A DNA stretch of 64,000 nucleotides from Acetobacteraceae bacterium (GCA_022842185.1 JALHQB010000001.1:1-64000); one strand, 5' to 3'. Positions 1-9,427 are shown, counted from the first letter of the stretch. Translations and numbers: made by a program. The notes: generated by a model not told the origin, from the sequence alone.

Positions 1-648
1 GGCGTGCGGGGCGGCGGCGGGCGGCGGCGGGGCGGCGCTTGCCTGGCGCAGCGCATCGGCGAGCTCGGCGCCGGAATTGGTCTCGAACAGCCGGCCGCCG
101 GTCTGTTCGGTGATGCATGACAGCGCTTGGACCTGGGCGCCGGTCAGGCCGAAGCCCACAACATGGGCACGGATGGCAATGCCTTCCGCGGCGAATTCGG
201 CGGCCAGCGCGCAGGGGTCGCCGCGGCAGGTCTCGAGCCCGTCGGTGACCAGGATGATGTCGGCCGATTCGGCGTTGGCGGGGATTTGCGCCCGGGCCTG
301 GCGCAGGCTGTCGGTCAGCGGGGTCATGCCGCGTGGGGTGAGGCGGCGCAGGCGGTCGGCCAGGGCGGGGCCGTCGGCGCGCGACATGGGCGCGATGACC
401 TCGATGTCGCGGCAATCGCCGCGCCGGTTGTGGCCATAGGCGATGACCGAGAGCGGCACCGCCTGGTCGCGCGTGGTGAAGTACTGGCCCACCACGTCGC
501 GGGCGACCTCGATCCGGGTGCGGTCGCCTTCGATTCGGCTCCACATGGAACCGGAGGCATCGAAGACGAGCACGCCGACGCGTTCGTTTGCCAGGGCTGG
601 ATCAGCGATCAGGAAGGCCAGGGAGGCCGCGCCAATCAAATTCTTCAT
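1..648 (-). CDS. Secreted VWA-domain protein (3' end outside window)
   Basis: The reading frame opens at 648 and is still open at base 1, giving 216 residues of an incomplete protein. Residues 1-20 form a Sec-type signal ending in ALA-N. A von Willebrand factor A domain follows, with the MIDAS metal motif DASGS at residues 30-34 and the later MIDAS elements TPLTD and VTDG. The visible end becomes Ala/Pro-rich, suggesting a linker to a further domain. VWA proteins of this kind bind ligands or metals outside the cytoplasm. The ligand cannot be inferred here. The start is chosen because it gives a clean signal peptide. Confidence 0.85.
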   Translation of the reverse strand, partial: MKNLIGAASLAFLIADPALANERVGVLVFDASGSMWSRIEGDRTRIEVARDVVGQYFTTRDQAVPLSVIAYGHNRRGDCRDIEVIAPMSRADGPALADRLRRLTPRGMTPLTDSLRQARAQIPANAESADIILVTDGLETCRGDPCALAAEFAAEGIAIRAHVVGFGLTGAQVQALSCITEQTGGRLFETNSGAELADALRQASAAPPPPAAAPHA

Positions 649-1096
649 TTTCAATGTGATGGCTCCGTTTTGCCGATCCAAATCGGGCTCGGCGAGGCGG
701 GTGCCCATCGGTGACGGGCAGGATCATTCTGAATTATCGGTAATGATCATGCGGTCCATGCCCTGCCATGGACACCCTCAATCGGGGCTGTTCAGGGGCC
801 GGGGCGCGACTCAGCGAAAGCCGATACGAAACGGCCCTGCAATAAGGAATGATTTCCGATCGCGCTGTCATCTGCCGCGCCGAAGCGCGGATCGAATGCA
901 GGCGCGGTTACCGGGGCGCAATGCTGCCACGCTGCAACAGGGGTGCGGCGTCGCGGCGGCGCGGATGTTCAAGGATGTTTTTGAAGATCGTGCGCGTGTG
1001 GCGCGCAGCCCTGATGAAGGGGGCGGAAGGCTGCCCATGCCATCTGGGAGGCTGGGGCTCTGGGCGGGAGTGTAACCCGTCCAGGCCCACAGAAAA
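649..1096. other. Intergenic region, no gene recognised
   Basis: About 450 bases lie between the divergently read VWA start and the end of rpmE. No frame here has convincing codon usage or a recognisable protein. The most AT-rich part holds a small inverted repeat, ATTA-TCGG-TAAT (733-744), next to ATGATCAT. It could be an operator for the VWA gene, but nothing confirms this. Confidence 0.5.
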
Positions 1097-1333
1097 TCAG
1101 GCCTTCTTGCGGCCGCCGAGGCCGATGCCGGCAAACTTCTTGTTGAACTTGGCGATCTGCCCGCCGGTGTCGATCACGCGCTGCTGGCCGGTCCAGGCCG
1201 GGTGCGACTTCGGATCGATGTCCAGGCGCAGCGTATCGCCGGCCTTGCCCATGCACGACCGCGTCTTGAACTCGGTCCCGTCGGTCATGATGACGGTGAT
1301 TTCGTGGTATTCCGGGTGGATGTCGGGCTTCAT
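1097..1333 (-). CDS. rpmE: 50S ribosomal protein L31
   Basis: A 78-residue L31 protein of the large ribosomal subunit, recognised from the start [12 protein letters not shown], the central TDGTEF and SHPAWTG segments, and the basic C-terminus. It has only one cysteine and no CxxC pair, so it is the zinc-independent form. The frame extends upstream to 1438, but family alignment fixes the start at 1333. A hairpin (1334-1360) abuts the start codon and a plausible sigma-70 promoter lies at 1391-1419, so it is probably transcribed alone. Confidence 0.95.
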   Translation of the reverse strand: MKPDIHPEYHEITVIMTDGTEFKTRSCMGKAGDTLRLDIDPKSHPAWTGQQRVIDTGGQIAKFNKKFAGIGLGGRKKA

Positions 1334-1360
1334 CGGGCGATACTCATGCAAAATCGCCCG
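1334..1360 (-). promoter_or_regulatory. Hairpin leader directly before rpmE
   Basis: CGGGCGAT (1334-1341) and ATCGCCCG (1353-1360) are perfect complements with an 11-base loop. The helix ends at the base before the rpmE ATG. On the mRNA the only Shine-Dalgarno-like GAG lies in the loop. Leaders controlling L31 are known in other bacterial groups. An autoregulatory role here is inference. Confidence 0.5.
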
Positions 1361-1390
1361 ACGATGCCGACCGGCGGGCAGGGAACGGGC

Positions 1391-1419
1391 CGTATAGGGG
1401 AGGGCGGGGCGGCGTGCAA
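1391..1419 (-). promoter_or_regulatory. Putative sigma-70 promoter of rpmE
   Basis: On the minus strand, TTGCAC (1419-1414) is followed by 17 bases and TATACG (1396-1391). A start near 1384 would give a leader of about 50 bases containing the hairpin before rpmE. Confidence 0.5.
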
Positions 1420-1442
1420 CCGGATCATGCCGCGTCATGTCG

Positions 1443-1464
1443 CGGCGGGCGCGTCAGCCCGCCG
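1443..1464 (-). terminator. Hairpin at the end of the ABC operon
   Basis: CGGCGGGC and GCCCGCCG form an 8-bp stem with a 6-base loop spanning the stop codon of the last ATPase gene. No T-run follows, so efficient intrinsic termination is uncertain. Confidence 0.3.
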
Positions 1465-2110
1465 AGATCTCCCCGCGCTCGATCACATAGGTCTGCTCGA
1501 CCAGCGGCCGCAGCAGTTCCGGGTTGGATTCGGTGATGAGGATTGCGACATCGGGCAACGCCGCGCGCAGGCGCTTCAGGGCCTCGGCGTAGCGCATGGC
1601 CAGTGCCGGGGCGAGGCCCTGGAAGGGTTCGTCCAACAGCACGGCACGGGTGCCCACCATCAGCGCGCGGCCCAGAGCGACCATCTTGCCCTGCCCGCCC
1701 GACAGGCCCGCCGCCTTGCGCGGGGCAAGGTCCTTGAGCTCGGGCAGCAGGCCATAGACCCGTTCGAGCCGGCGGCCGATCTCGGTCGGGTCCAGCTTCA
1801 GCACCTGGGCCGGCAACAGCATGTTGTCCTCGACCGTGAAGGACCCGAACAGCCGCCGTTCCTCGGGCGCATAGCCGATGCCGTGGCGGGTGCGGTGATG
1901 CGCGGCCAGCCGAGTTTCGTCCGCCCCGTCGATCATGACGCGACCGGTGCCGGCACTGACCAGCCCCATCAACGCCCGCAGCGTGGTGGTCTTGCCCGCG
2001 CCATTGCGCCCAATCAGCGCGACGCGCCCACCGGCCGGCACGGTCAGGGAGACGTTGCGCAGCACCGGCACGCCGGCGATGGCGACGGACACGCCATTGA
2101 GTTCAAGCAT
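1454..2110 (-). CDS. livF: Branched-chain amino acid-type ABC transporter, ATPase LivF
   Basis: A 218-residue cytoplasmic ATPase of the LivF type. It has Walker A GRNGAGKTT, signature LSGGQ, Walker B VLLDEP and the family-typical EPFQGLAP stretch. It powers uptake through the LivH/LivM-like permeases encoded upstream. The start at 2110 (MLELNG) is preferred over an upstream extension because it matches family N-termini. It overlaps the preceding ATPase gene by 8 bp (2103-2110), implying translational coupling. The substrate is not known. Relatives import amino acids, urea, short amides or aromatic acids. Confidence 0.9.
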   Translation of the reverse strand: MLELNGVSVAIAGVPVLRNVSLTVPAGGRVALIGRNGAGKTTTLRALMGLVSAGTGRVMIDGADETRLAAHHRTRHGIGYAPEERRLFGSFTVEDNMLLPAQVLKLDPTEIGRRLERVYGLLPELKDLAPRKAAGLSGGQGKMVALGRALMVGTRAVLLDEPFQGLAPALAMRYAEALKRLRAALPDVAILITESNPELLRPLVEQTYVIERGEISAG

Positions 2111-2858
2111 GACGTTCGATCCCGATGACGTCGCGCAGCACGGCCGGATCATTCAGCACCTGGTCGGGCGGGCCCAGGGCGGCGATGCGCCCCTGGCTCC
2201 AGACCGCAACGCGGTCAGCAAAGCGTTCGACCACATCCATGTCGTGCTCGACGAAGACGGCCGTCACCTTGGCGTCGCGCAACACGTTCACCAGGGTTTC
2301 CACGATCGCCATCTTCTCGGATGCCGCGACGCCCGATGTGGGTTCGTCCATCAGCAGCAGGCGAGGTTTCAGCGCCACCGCCATGGCGATGTCGGCGAGT
2401 TTGCGCGCACCTTCATTCAGCGCATCGGCGCGGGTGTCGGCGATGGCCGACAGGCCGAAGCGGGCGAGCAGGTCGCGCGCCTCATCCCGGTAGCGCGGCC
2501 GCATCAGCGGTGCCAGCGGCGACCAGATGCCGTCGCGCGAGGCCACCGCGAGCGCGATATTCTGTTCCACCGTGTGCTCGATGAAAAGCTGCGGCAGCTG
2601 GAACGACCGCGCGATGCCCAGCTTCACGATGGCGCGCGGCGACATCCCCGTGATGCGCCGCCCTTCATAGGTGATCTCGCCGGCATTGGGCCGCAGGTAG
2701 CCGGTGGACATGTTGATGAAGGTGGTCTTGCCCGCACCGTTGGGGCCGATGATGGCGAGGAACTCGCCCTTCATCACGCCGAGGTCGATGTTGTCGGCCG
2801 CCTTCACGCCGCCGAAGGCGAGCCGCAGGCCGGTGGCCTGGAGAAGCACCTCGGTCAT
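2103..2858 (-). CDS. livG: Branched-chain amino acid-type ABC transporter, ATPase LivG
   Basis: A 251-residue ATPase of the LivG type with Walker A GPNGAGKTT and Walker B LLLMDEPTSG. The signature region reads LNEGARK, which is degenerate compared with LSGGQ but within what LivG-type subunits show. It pairs with LivF to form the nucleotide-binding heterodimer. The start at 2858 (MTEVLL) overlaps the LivM stop by 4 bp (ATGA), as expected in this operon. Confidence 0.9.
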   Translation of the reverse strand: MTEVLLQATGLRLAFGGVKAADNIDLGVMKGEFLAIIGPNGAGKTTFINMSTGYLRPNAGEITYEGRRITGMSPRAIVKLGIARSFQLPQLFIEHTVEQNIALAVASRDGIWSPLAPLMRPRYRDEARDLLARFGLSAIADTRADALNEGARKLADIAMAVALKPRLLLMDEPTSGVAASEKMAIVETLVNVLRDAKVTAVFVEHDMDVVERFADRVAVWSQGRIAALGPPDQVLNDPAVLRDVIGIERHA

Positions 2859-3793
2859 CGCGTGCCTCCCTTGCCGAGCAGCCGCGCGGCCATGCCCCAC
2901 AACCCACCGGGCGCGAACAGGATGACCAGCAGCAGCACGGAGCCCAGGATCAACTGCCAGGCATCGGCGAAGGACGCCGCCGCATAGATCCGCACCAGCT
3001 CGAATGCCGCAGCACCCAGGAACGGCCCCAGCACCCCGCCGGCACCGCCGAGGATGGCGATGAAGACGAGTTCACCCGACGACGTCCAATAGGCCAGCAG
3101 CGGCGTGACGTGGCGCGATGTCATGGCAATGATGGCGCCGCCGATGCCACCCAGCATGGCGGACATGACATAGGCCGACAGCAGCACGCCACGCGCCGGC
3201 ACCCCCATAAACTCCAGCCGCGTTTCGCGCGTCTTGATGCCCGCCAGCGCCTCGCCCATCGGGGAGGAGAGGTACAGCCGCACCAGCAGTCCGACGGTGA
3301 AGGCGAGCGCCAGCGCAATGCCGAAGATCGACCATTCATACGCCACGCGGTCCAGCGCCTGGCCGGCCACGGGCATGACCTCGACGCGGATGCCGTCCGA
3401 CCCATGGGTGATGTGGTAGAGTTTCTCCAGCAGCGAATAGAACACCATCGACATCGCCAGGTTCAGCATGCCGAAGAAGATCTGCCGATAGCGCGTGACG
3501 AACAGCCCTATCAGCAGGCCGAGGATGCCGGCGCCCACGGCCGCGGCGGCCAGCAGCAGCACCGCATCGTTCAGCCGTGGCGCAAGGAAGGCGACGACAT
3601 AGGCGCCAAAGGCGACATACAGCGCATGGCCGAAGGAGACCTGCCCCGCGCGCAGCAGCAGCAGGATGCCGACCACCGCGATCCCCTTGGCAAGTGCGAT
3701 GGTCAGCACGAAGCGCAGCCAGGGCGCCATGATGGCCGCGGTGATCATCGCCGCTGCGAGGACCAGCGCCAGGATGGGTTCGTATCTGCGCAT
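2855..3793 (-). CDS. livM: Branched-chain amino acid-type ABC transporter, permease LivM
   Basis: A 312-residue inner-membrane permease with about eight to ten hydrophobic segments. It has the LivM family core (LLRAGQVSFGHALYVAFGAY and the ILGGAGGVLGPFLGA region). The gene begins within GTGATGA, where the ATG at 3793 overlaps the LivH stop codon. A GTG one codon upstream (3796) is an alternative start. It forms the membrane channel with LivH. Confidence 0.9.
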   Translation of the reverse strand: MRRYEPILALVLAAAMITAAIMAPWLRFVLTIALAKGIAVVGILLLLRAGQVSFGHALYVAFGAYVVAFLAPRLNDAVLLLAAAAVGAGILGLLIGLFVTRYRQIFFGMLNLAMSMVFYSLLEKLYHITHGSDGIRVEVMPVAGQALDRVAYEWSIFGIALALAFTVGLLVRLYLSSPMGEALAGIKTRETRLEFMGVPARGVLLSAYVMSAMLGGIGGAIIAMTSRHVTPLLAYWTSSGELVFIAILGGAGGVLGPFLGAAAFELVRIYAAASFADAWQLILGSVLLLVILFAPGGLWGMAARLLGKGGTR

Positions 3794-4728
3794 CACACCC
3801 GCCGCGTCTCGATCACGCCGAACAGCCCCTGCGGACGGACCAGCAGCACCAGCACCATGATGATGTAGGGCACGACGACTTCCAACTCGGGTTCGAAATA
3901 CACCGCGATGGACCGCCCCAGGCCCATCATCAGCGAGGTCAGCGCCGCACCCTCGATCTGCCCCAGCCCGGCGGTGGCAACCACGGCGAAGGACAGCACG
4001 ATGGTCTGCGCGCCGATGCCAGGCACCAGCGCCGCGGTCGGCGATGACAGCGCGCCGCCGAGTGCGGCCAGCATGGCGCCGAAGGTGAAGGTCAGCAGGA
4101 AGATCTTCGCCGCATCGATCCCCATGGCCGAGGCCGCTTCGCGGTCGGTGGTGACGGCGACGATGACGCGCCCGGTCAGCGTGCGGCGCAGGAACAAGGC
4201 CAGGCCCACCAGCGTGACGATGGCGATGCCCGGCAGCACGAACAGCTGGTAGTTGGTGAAGGGGATGAAATCGGCGCCGAAGGGTACGTCGATCGTGCCC
4301 AGCGCGCGCATCGCCGTGTCGTGGTGGATCGGCTGCACGCCCCAGATCAGCTTCTGCACATCCTCAAGGATCATGAACAGGGCGAAGGTGACCAGAAGCT
4401 GGACCACTTCCTCCTGCGCGTAGATGCGGCGCAGCAGGAAGCGTTCGATCAGCGGCCCGAGGATGGCGCCCACCAGCGCCGCGGACAGGATCAGCGTGGG
4501 GACGGCCGCCCAATCCGGCAGGCCAAGACCCGACAGGAATATACCGATCGATGCCGCGCTGTACGCGCCGATGGCATAGAGCGAGCCGTGCGCGACATTG
4601 ATGATGCGCAGCACGCCGAAGACAAGGTTGAGCCCCACTGCAACGAGGAAGATCAACCCGGCGGAAGACAGTCCATCCAGCAAGGCCAGGCCGAGCAGAA
4701 GACCATTGTCCTGGAACCACTCGGCCAT
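3793..4728 (-). CDS. livH: Branched-chain amino acid-type ABC transporter, permease LivH
   Basis: A 311-residue LivH-type permease with multiple membrane segments. The diagnostic stretch is NLVFGVLRIINVAHGSLYAIGAY near residues 33-55 (shown here only in part as FGVLRIINVAHG). The start at 4728 (MAEWF) removes a non-conserved extension. It follows the receptor gene by 10 bp and overlaps livM, so the two permeases are made in step. It acts in the inner membrane. Confidence 0.9.
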   Translation of the reverse strand: MAEWFQDNGLLLGLALLDGLSSAGLIFLVAVGLNLVFGVLRIINVAHGSLYAIGAYSAASIGIFLSGLGLPDWAAVPTLILSAALVGAILGPLIERFLLRRIYAQEEVVQLLVTFALFMILEDVQKLIWGVQPIHHDTAMRALGTIDVPFGADFIPFTNYQLFVLPGIAIVTLVGLALFLRRTLTGRVIVAVTTDREAASAMGIDAAKIFLLTFTFGAMLAALGGALSSPTAALVPGIGAQTIVLSFAVVATAGLGQIEGAALTSLMMGLGRSIAVYFEPELEVVVPYIIMVLVLLVRPQGLFGVIETRRV

Positions 4729-4738
4729 GGCGTGCGTC

Positions 4739-6046
4739 TCAGCCGATCGACCGGCCGGAGGACGCAATCATGTCGGGTTTCAGCGTCTTAAGCCAGTCGG
4801 TGGATTTCTGCCCGACCGGGGCGGAGACCTGGGCGCCGGTGAACTGAATCATCTCCTTCGGGACCGAGAACGGGAAGCGATCGTTGAAGGACGACAGCCC
4901 GACGATCTGGTCCTCCAGGCCCTGGCCATCCTCGCGCAGGGTGATGGTCGAGGTCGGCGTCGGGAAGGTCAGGCCGCGGAAGGCGTTGGCCATCTCCAGG
5001 TCCGAAGGCCACCCGCCGGACTTTGCCGCGACTGCCTTTTCCACACCCGCCTTCAGCGCCCAGATGGCCTGCGCCATGTGATGGCACGGATAGATCGGCC
5101 ATTCGTTGAAGCGCGTGCGGTACGCCGTGACGAATTCGTTGAACAGCTGCGGGTTGGCAGGCGCCGGGTGGTTGTTCCAATGGTCGCCACGGGTGCCGAT
5201 GATGTGACCCTCGGGCATCGAACGCCCCAGCGTGGGCAGGGAGGCTTCGGCCACCGGCAGCACGAAGGTGGACCGTTCATGCAGGCGCCGTTCGGTGGCC
5301 TGCCGCACGAAAGTGACGAGTTCCCCACCCCAGGAGGTCGACAGGATGACATCCGGGCGCAGTGCCAGCAGGCGGGTGATCTCGGTCGAGAAGTCGGTCG
5401 AGCCGAAGCGAGGGAACATCTCCGCCACCACGCGCACGCCGGGCTTCAGCGCGTCCATGCCGGCCTTCCACAATTCCCACGAATCGCGGCCCCAGGCGTA
5501 GTCCTGGTTGATGACGGCGACGGTGCGGAAGTCGGGCTTCTTCTTCAGCAGGTACAGCAGCGGGGCGAGGATTTCCGGCGTGCCGTAGCCCTGGGTGCGG
5601 AAGGCATATTCCCAGCGGTTTTCCTCGAAGATGCGCTGGGTGCCGCAATCCCACAGGATCGTCAGCTTCTGCAATTCGCGCGACAGCGGCGTGCAGGCCA
5701 GGCACGACCCGGACGAGATCGACTGGAACATGGCGTGCACGCCTTCGGACTGCACCAGACGGCGGAATTCGCCCACCAGGTGGTCGGTGCCGGGCGCTTC
5801 ATCGACGAAGGTGGCGCGCAGCGGCACGCCGGCGATCCCGCCGGCGGCGTTGATCTGGTCCACCAGCATCTCGCACGCCTTGCGCGACGGCACGCCGAAG
5901 ACCGATGCCGGGCCGGACAGGAAGGTGGTGACGCCGATCTTGAATTCGGCGGGCTTGGCGGCCGGCTGGGCCGACAGCGTCGCGGGCAGCAGAACAGTGC
6001 CGAAGCCGGCGGCCAGCGCCTCTCGGCGCGTCAAGGATGCGGTCAT
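4739..6046 (-). CDS. ABC transporter periplasmic substrate-binding protein, Liv/Peripla_BP_6 family
   Basis: A 435-residue periplasmic receptor. The N-terminus has twin arginines and a hydrophobic stretch ending in LSAQ, consistent with Tat or Sec export. The mature part starts with EFKIGVTTFLSGPAS, the usual opening of Leu/Ile/Val- or amide-binding receptors. A strong Shine-Dalgarno (GGGGAGGAA) precedes the ATG at 6046, which settles the start against a much longer open frame. It is the first gene of the receptor-livHMGF operon. Its length is at the upper end for the family and suggests an amide, urea or aromatic-acid ligand rather than leucine. The ligand itself is unknown. Confidence 0.88.
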   Translation of the reverse strand: MTASLTRREALAAGFGTVLLPATLSAQPAAKPAEFKIGVTTFLSGPASVFGVPSRKACEMLVDQINAAGGIAGVPLRATFVDEAPGTDHLVGEFRRLVQSEGVHAMFQSISSGSCLACTPLSRELQKLTILWDCGTQRIFEENRWEYAFRTQGYGTPEILAPLLYLLKKKPDFRTVAVINQDYAWGRDSWELWKAGMDALKPGVRVVAEMFPRFGSTDFSTEITRLLALRPDVILSTSWGGELVTFVRQATERRLHERSTFVLPVAEASLPTLGRSMPEGHIIGTRGDHWNNHPAPANPQLFNEFVTAYRTRFNEWPIYPCHHMAQAIWALKAGVEKAVAAKSGGWPSDLEMANAFRGLTFPTPTSTITLREDGQGLEDQIVGLSSFNDRFPFSVPKEMIQFTGAQVSAPVGQKSTDWLKTLKPDMIASSGRSIG

Positions 6047-6249
6047 CCGGGTTCCTCCCCCTGGGTTTTCGACCGGGGTTCGCCCCCGGACTTGAGCTGT
6101 GACAATGGACGCGCAGGGCTGGGACGCGCAAGGAGGGGATGGCGGGGTCGACGCCCCCGGCCTGGAGCGAGCGACTTCGTCCCGGGGGTGATTCCACCGG
6201 CACGGGAACTGCTCTACCGTCCGCGGCCCTGTATTCCGCGGATGCGCCG

Positions 6250-7098
6250 ATGACCTCGATCCTGTCCATCCAATCCTGGGTCGCCTATGGCCATGTCGGC
6301 AATGCCAGCGCGATTTTCCCATTACAGCGCCTGGGTGCGGAGGTATGGGGCATCCACACCGTCCAATTCTCGAATCACACCGGCTATGGTGCCTGGCGCG
6401 GGCAGGTCTTCGGGGAGGATCTGGTCAGCGACCTTGTGACCGGCATCGAGGAACGCGGCGTGCTGGCGCGATGCGATGCGGTGTTGTCGGGCTATATGGG
6501 TTCGGCCGGAATCGGGGCGGCGATCCTGGACGCCGCGCGGCGGGTGAAGGCGGCGAATCGGGCGGCGCTGTGGTGCTGCGACCCCGTGATCGGCGATGTC
6601 GGGCGCGGGGTGTTCGTCCGGCCGGGCATCCCGGAATTCATGCGCGATGAGGCGCTGCCCGAGGCCGACATCATCACCCCCAATCAGTTCGAGCTGGAAT
6701 GGCTGACCAGCGCGACAGTGCGAACGCTGGATGATGCGAAGCGGGCGGTGGCGGCCTTGCAGGCGCGCGGCCCGCGCTGCGTATTGGTGACGTCGCTGCA
6801 TCTGGACGACACGCCGGATGGCGAGATCGGCATGCTGGTGGGGGAGGGCGGTGCCTTCTGGCGGGTGTCCACGCCGATGCTGCCGGTTTCGGTGAACGGT
6901 GCGGGGGATGCGATCGCGGCGCTGTTCCTGTTCCATCGCCTGCGCGGGACAGCAGAGACGGCGCTCGCGGCCGCCGCCTCCTCCGTCTTCGGGCTGCTGC
7001 GGCGAACGGCCGAAGCAGGCTCGCGGGAGATCCTGACGGTTGCGGCGCAAGATGAATTCGTCGCGCCGTCGCGGGTGTTCGCGGCGCTGCCCTGCTGA
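6250..7098 (+). CDS. pdxY: Pyridoxal kinase
   Basis: A 282-residue ribokinase-fold enzyme that phosphorylates pyridoxal to pyridoxal 5'-phosphate in the vitamin B6 salvage pathway. It shows the PdxY/PdxK opening [24 protein letters not shown] at 111-116, [10 protein letters not shown] from 143 and the anion-hole/catalytic-base motif GAGD at 217-220. The start at 6250 matches family N-termini; the frame is open further upstream. It is read divergently from the ABC operon and stands alone, with the next gene convergent. Confidence 0.93.
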   Translation: MTSILSIQSWVAYGHVGNASAIFPLQRLGAEVWGIHTVQFSNHTGYGAWRGQVFGEDLVSDLVTGIEERGVLARCDAVLSGYMGSAGIGAAILDAARRVKAANRAALWCCDPVIGDVGRGVFVRPGIPEFMRDEALPEADIITPNQFELEWLTSATVRTLDDAKRAVAALQARGPRCVLVTSLHLDDTPDGEIGMLVGEGGAFWRVSTPMLPVSVNGAGDAIAALFLFHRLRGTAETALAAAASSVFGLLRRTAEAGSREILTVAAQDEFVAPSRVFAALPC

Positions 7099-7126
7099 GG
7101 CATCGCCGCGCGTCGCAACGGACGGG

Positions 7127-9220
7127 TCAGCCGATGAGGACGAGCGATTCCTGGACGATCAGCACCACGTCCTGGAAATCATTGTCGCTGATCGGCCCGG
7201 TCAAATCCTCGAAGCCAATCCACAGCTCCTGGCTGCCGATCTGAATCCCGGATAGGACCTGCGTGCTGCCGTCAGGATTGAAGCCGGCGACCGAATGGAA
7301 GATGGCGGCCTCGGTCAGGTCGCCCTGGCTGGTGCTCGTCAGGATCCAGGACGCGCTGCCGCCATCCCACCGGAAAGCCAGGTCGTCCGCCAGCGTTTCA
7401 TAGGCACTTCGCCCATCCTGGATGAGGAAGAAGCCAATGCTCTCCGACGCGCCAGGCGTGCCGAGGTCGCGCGTCGTGCCGATCGCAGTCCCGTCCAGCA
7501 CATCGTCGAACAGCAGGGACACGTCGGTGATCGTGCCGTCGGCGGCGATGCGGTAGCTGCCGATCATGTCGCGATAGGCGGTGACGGCGGAGTCGAGCGT
7601 GACGGTGAAGCTCACCAGCCCATCGCCGGTCAGCAGCGTGTCGTCGGCAATGCCGTTGATCGCCGCGGTGGAAACGGCAACCTTTTCGGACAGCGTCGGC
7701 AGGTAGGGGACGAAGGCGAGATGCGTGTAGCCGTCTTCCCCGACGCCGCGCGCAGCGGCGACGAGGTCGCCGCCGGACACGTCTCCGCGCAGGTCGAAGG
7801 TGCTGCCACCCAGCCCCACCGAGAAGCCGCCCACATCCGTCGTCACCGTGAAGGCATCGATCGTCGCCTGGGCGCCCAGGATCCGTACGGCATGACCGAA
7901 GCCGAAATCCAACACCGTATCGCCATCCAGGTCGGCGAGCGTGTCGCGCAGCAGGTCGCGCCCGCCGCCAAAGGTGATGATGTCCGCGCCGGCACCGCCG
8001 CTGATCGTATCGTCGCCCAGCCCGCCATCGATCGAATCGGTGCCGGCCCCGGCCATGAGGCTGTTGTCCGCGTCATTGCCGATCAGTCGATCATTGCCGC
8101 TGCCGGTGACCAGGTTGTTGACCAGCGAGCGGGCGTCGTCGTTGAACAGCAGCGCATTGTAGACATTGCCCTGCGCCTGGAACTCCGGCGTGTTCGTCGG
8201 TGCGGCATTGTTCAGGTCGGCGATCTGGGCGGAGGAGAAGCGCAGCCACTGGCCAGGACGCAAATCCGCCAACTGGTCCTCATTGAAGGCGCTGAGGTCG
8301 TAGGTGGCCGTGGCGCCCTGCGTCCAGACGGTGGTGAGGATCTTTCCTGTCTCGGAGGCGCCGGTGAACGGGGCTGCGACGCCGTTGATGTATTGTTGTC
8401 CCGTCAGCGGGTCCCAGGTGTAGATGGCCTCGGTGCCGACGCTGCTGAAATTCGCTCCGTAATAGGCCTGCAACGCGGCGATATCGTACATCATGTAGGA
8501 TTGCGGCGAGGAGCCGACCCACGCTTCCGACGCCCCGTTCGCAGCATCCGCGCCGAGATAGCTGGCATAGGTCATGACCGAGAACTCGTTGTCGTTCCGG
8601 TCGGCCGTGAGGGTCCGCTCGAAACCCGCATCATGCCCGTGCTTCAGGCCGAAGGCGTGCCCCATCTCATGCATGACGGTGTTGAAGTGGTCGGTGCCGA
8701 AGAAGGCGGCGGTCGGCGGCGTGCCGTTGCCGCCAAGCCAGGTGTCGCCGGAAGCGCGGCTGTCGTTCGGGGCGTAGTTCTCGTTGTTGTTGGGCGGAAA
8801 GTTTGATTCCGAGCCGCTCTGACCATAGGCCGAAAAACGGAAAGTGGCGTCGGCGGCGCTGGGCGAGGCAGCCTCGACGAAGGTCAGCAAAGTGTAGGAG
8901 GCAACAAGCCCCATCGCCGCCACCGCCGCGGCCTTTTGCAATTCGGTGGCCGGGGCGAAGGTGTCCACCGGGTTCTCGTCATCATCGTCGTCACCGGGTT
9001 CCCCCGGTTCGGACATGGGGTAGCCGCCGGGCACATCGGTGTAGTCGGTCGCGAGGGTAGGGAAGGCATAGGTGATGACGCTGGCGGCCTCGGTGCCGCC
9101 AAAGGCGGTGGTCCAACGCTCGTCCATCATCACGGCGCGGATGTTGGGCTCCAGGTCGGACGAATCGAATGACCCGCCATAAAGTCCCCCCTTTGGGGTG
9201 TTGTAGATCGCTTCCGACAT
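7127..9220 (-). CDS. Serralysin-like zinc metalloprotease with RTX repeats and a DUF4114-like C-terminus
   Basis: A 697-residue predicted secreted protease. The metzincin zinc motif HEMGHAFGLKH is at residues 184-194 and the Met-turn SVMTY at 214-218, as in the M10B serralysins. Calcium-binding RTX nonapeptides (GxGxDxhhh type, for example GGLGDDTISGG) lie around 373-425. The end (about 590-690) has the pattern FFLIQDG...IGFEDL...SDNDFQD, characteristic of DUF4114. There is no N-terminal signal peptide, consistent with type I secretion, but no ABC/MFP secretion genes are in the window. An acidic run (DDDDDE, 77-82) precedes the catalytic domain. Confidence 0.88.
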   Translation of the reverse strand: MSEAIYNTPKGGLYGGSFDSSDLEPNIRAVMMDERWTTAFGGTEAASVITYAFPTLATDYTDVPGGYPMSEPGEPGDDDDDENPVDTFAPATELQKAAAVAAMGLVASYTLLTFVEAASPSAADATFRFSAYGQSGSESNFPPNNNENYAPNDSRASGDTWLGGNGTPPTAAFFGTDHFNTVMHEMGHAFGLKHGHDAGFERTLTADRNDNEFSVMTYASYLGADAANGASEAWVGSSPQSYMMYDIAALQAYYGANFSSVGTEAIYTWDPLTGQQYINGVAAPFTGASETGKILTTVWTQGATATYDLSAFNEDQLADLRPGQWLRFSSAQIADLNNAAPTNTPEFQAQGNVYNALLFNDDARSLVNNLVTGSGNDRLIGNDADNSLMAGAGTDSIDGGLGDDTISGGAGADIITFGGGRDLLRDTLADLDGDTVLDFGFGHAVRILGAQATIDAFTVTTDVGGFSVGLGGSTFDLRGDVSGGDLVAAARGVGEDGYTHLAFVPYLPTLSEKVAVSTAAINGIADDTLLTGDGLVSFTVTLDSAVTAYRDMIGSYRIAADGTITDVSLLFDDVLDGTAIGTTRDLGTPGASESIGFFLIQDGRSAYETLADDLAFRWDGGSASWILTSTSQGDLTEAAIFHSVAGFNPDGSTQVLSGIQIGSQELWIGFEDLTGPISDNDFQDVVLIVQESLVLIG

Positions 9221-9427
9221 CGCTGCGTTTCCCGGTGGTCGTGATGATACAGCGCCGTCCCTGAGAAAGGCGGCGCGCCGCCGTAATCAATGCCATGGCA
9301 TGGGGCAATGCAAGCCGCGGCGGACGATCATCCGCACACGCTCTCGTGTTAAGTCGAACATGGACGCGCGGCGGCTTCGCCGATGCCGCGCGACGGGCGT
9401 GGCGCGACAGAGATGCCGCCGCCGTGG

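Noticed and set aside
4598-6253. Plus-strand frame opposite the Liv-type receptor
   Set aside because: The minus strand encodes a full periplasmic receptor with signal and Shine-Dalgarno; the plus frame is His/Arg/Gly-rich and typical of GC-rich antisense.
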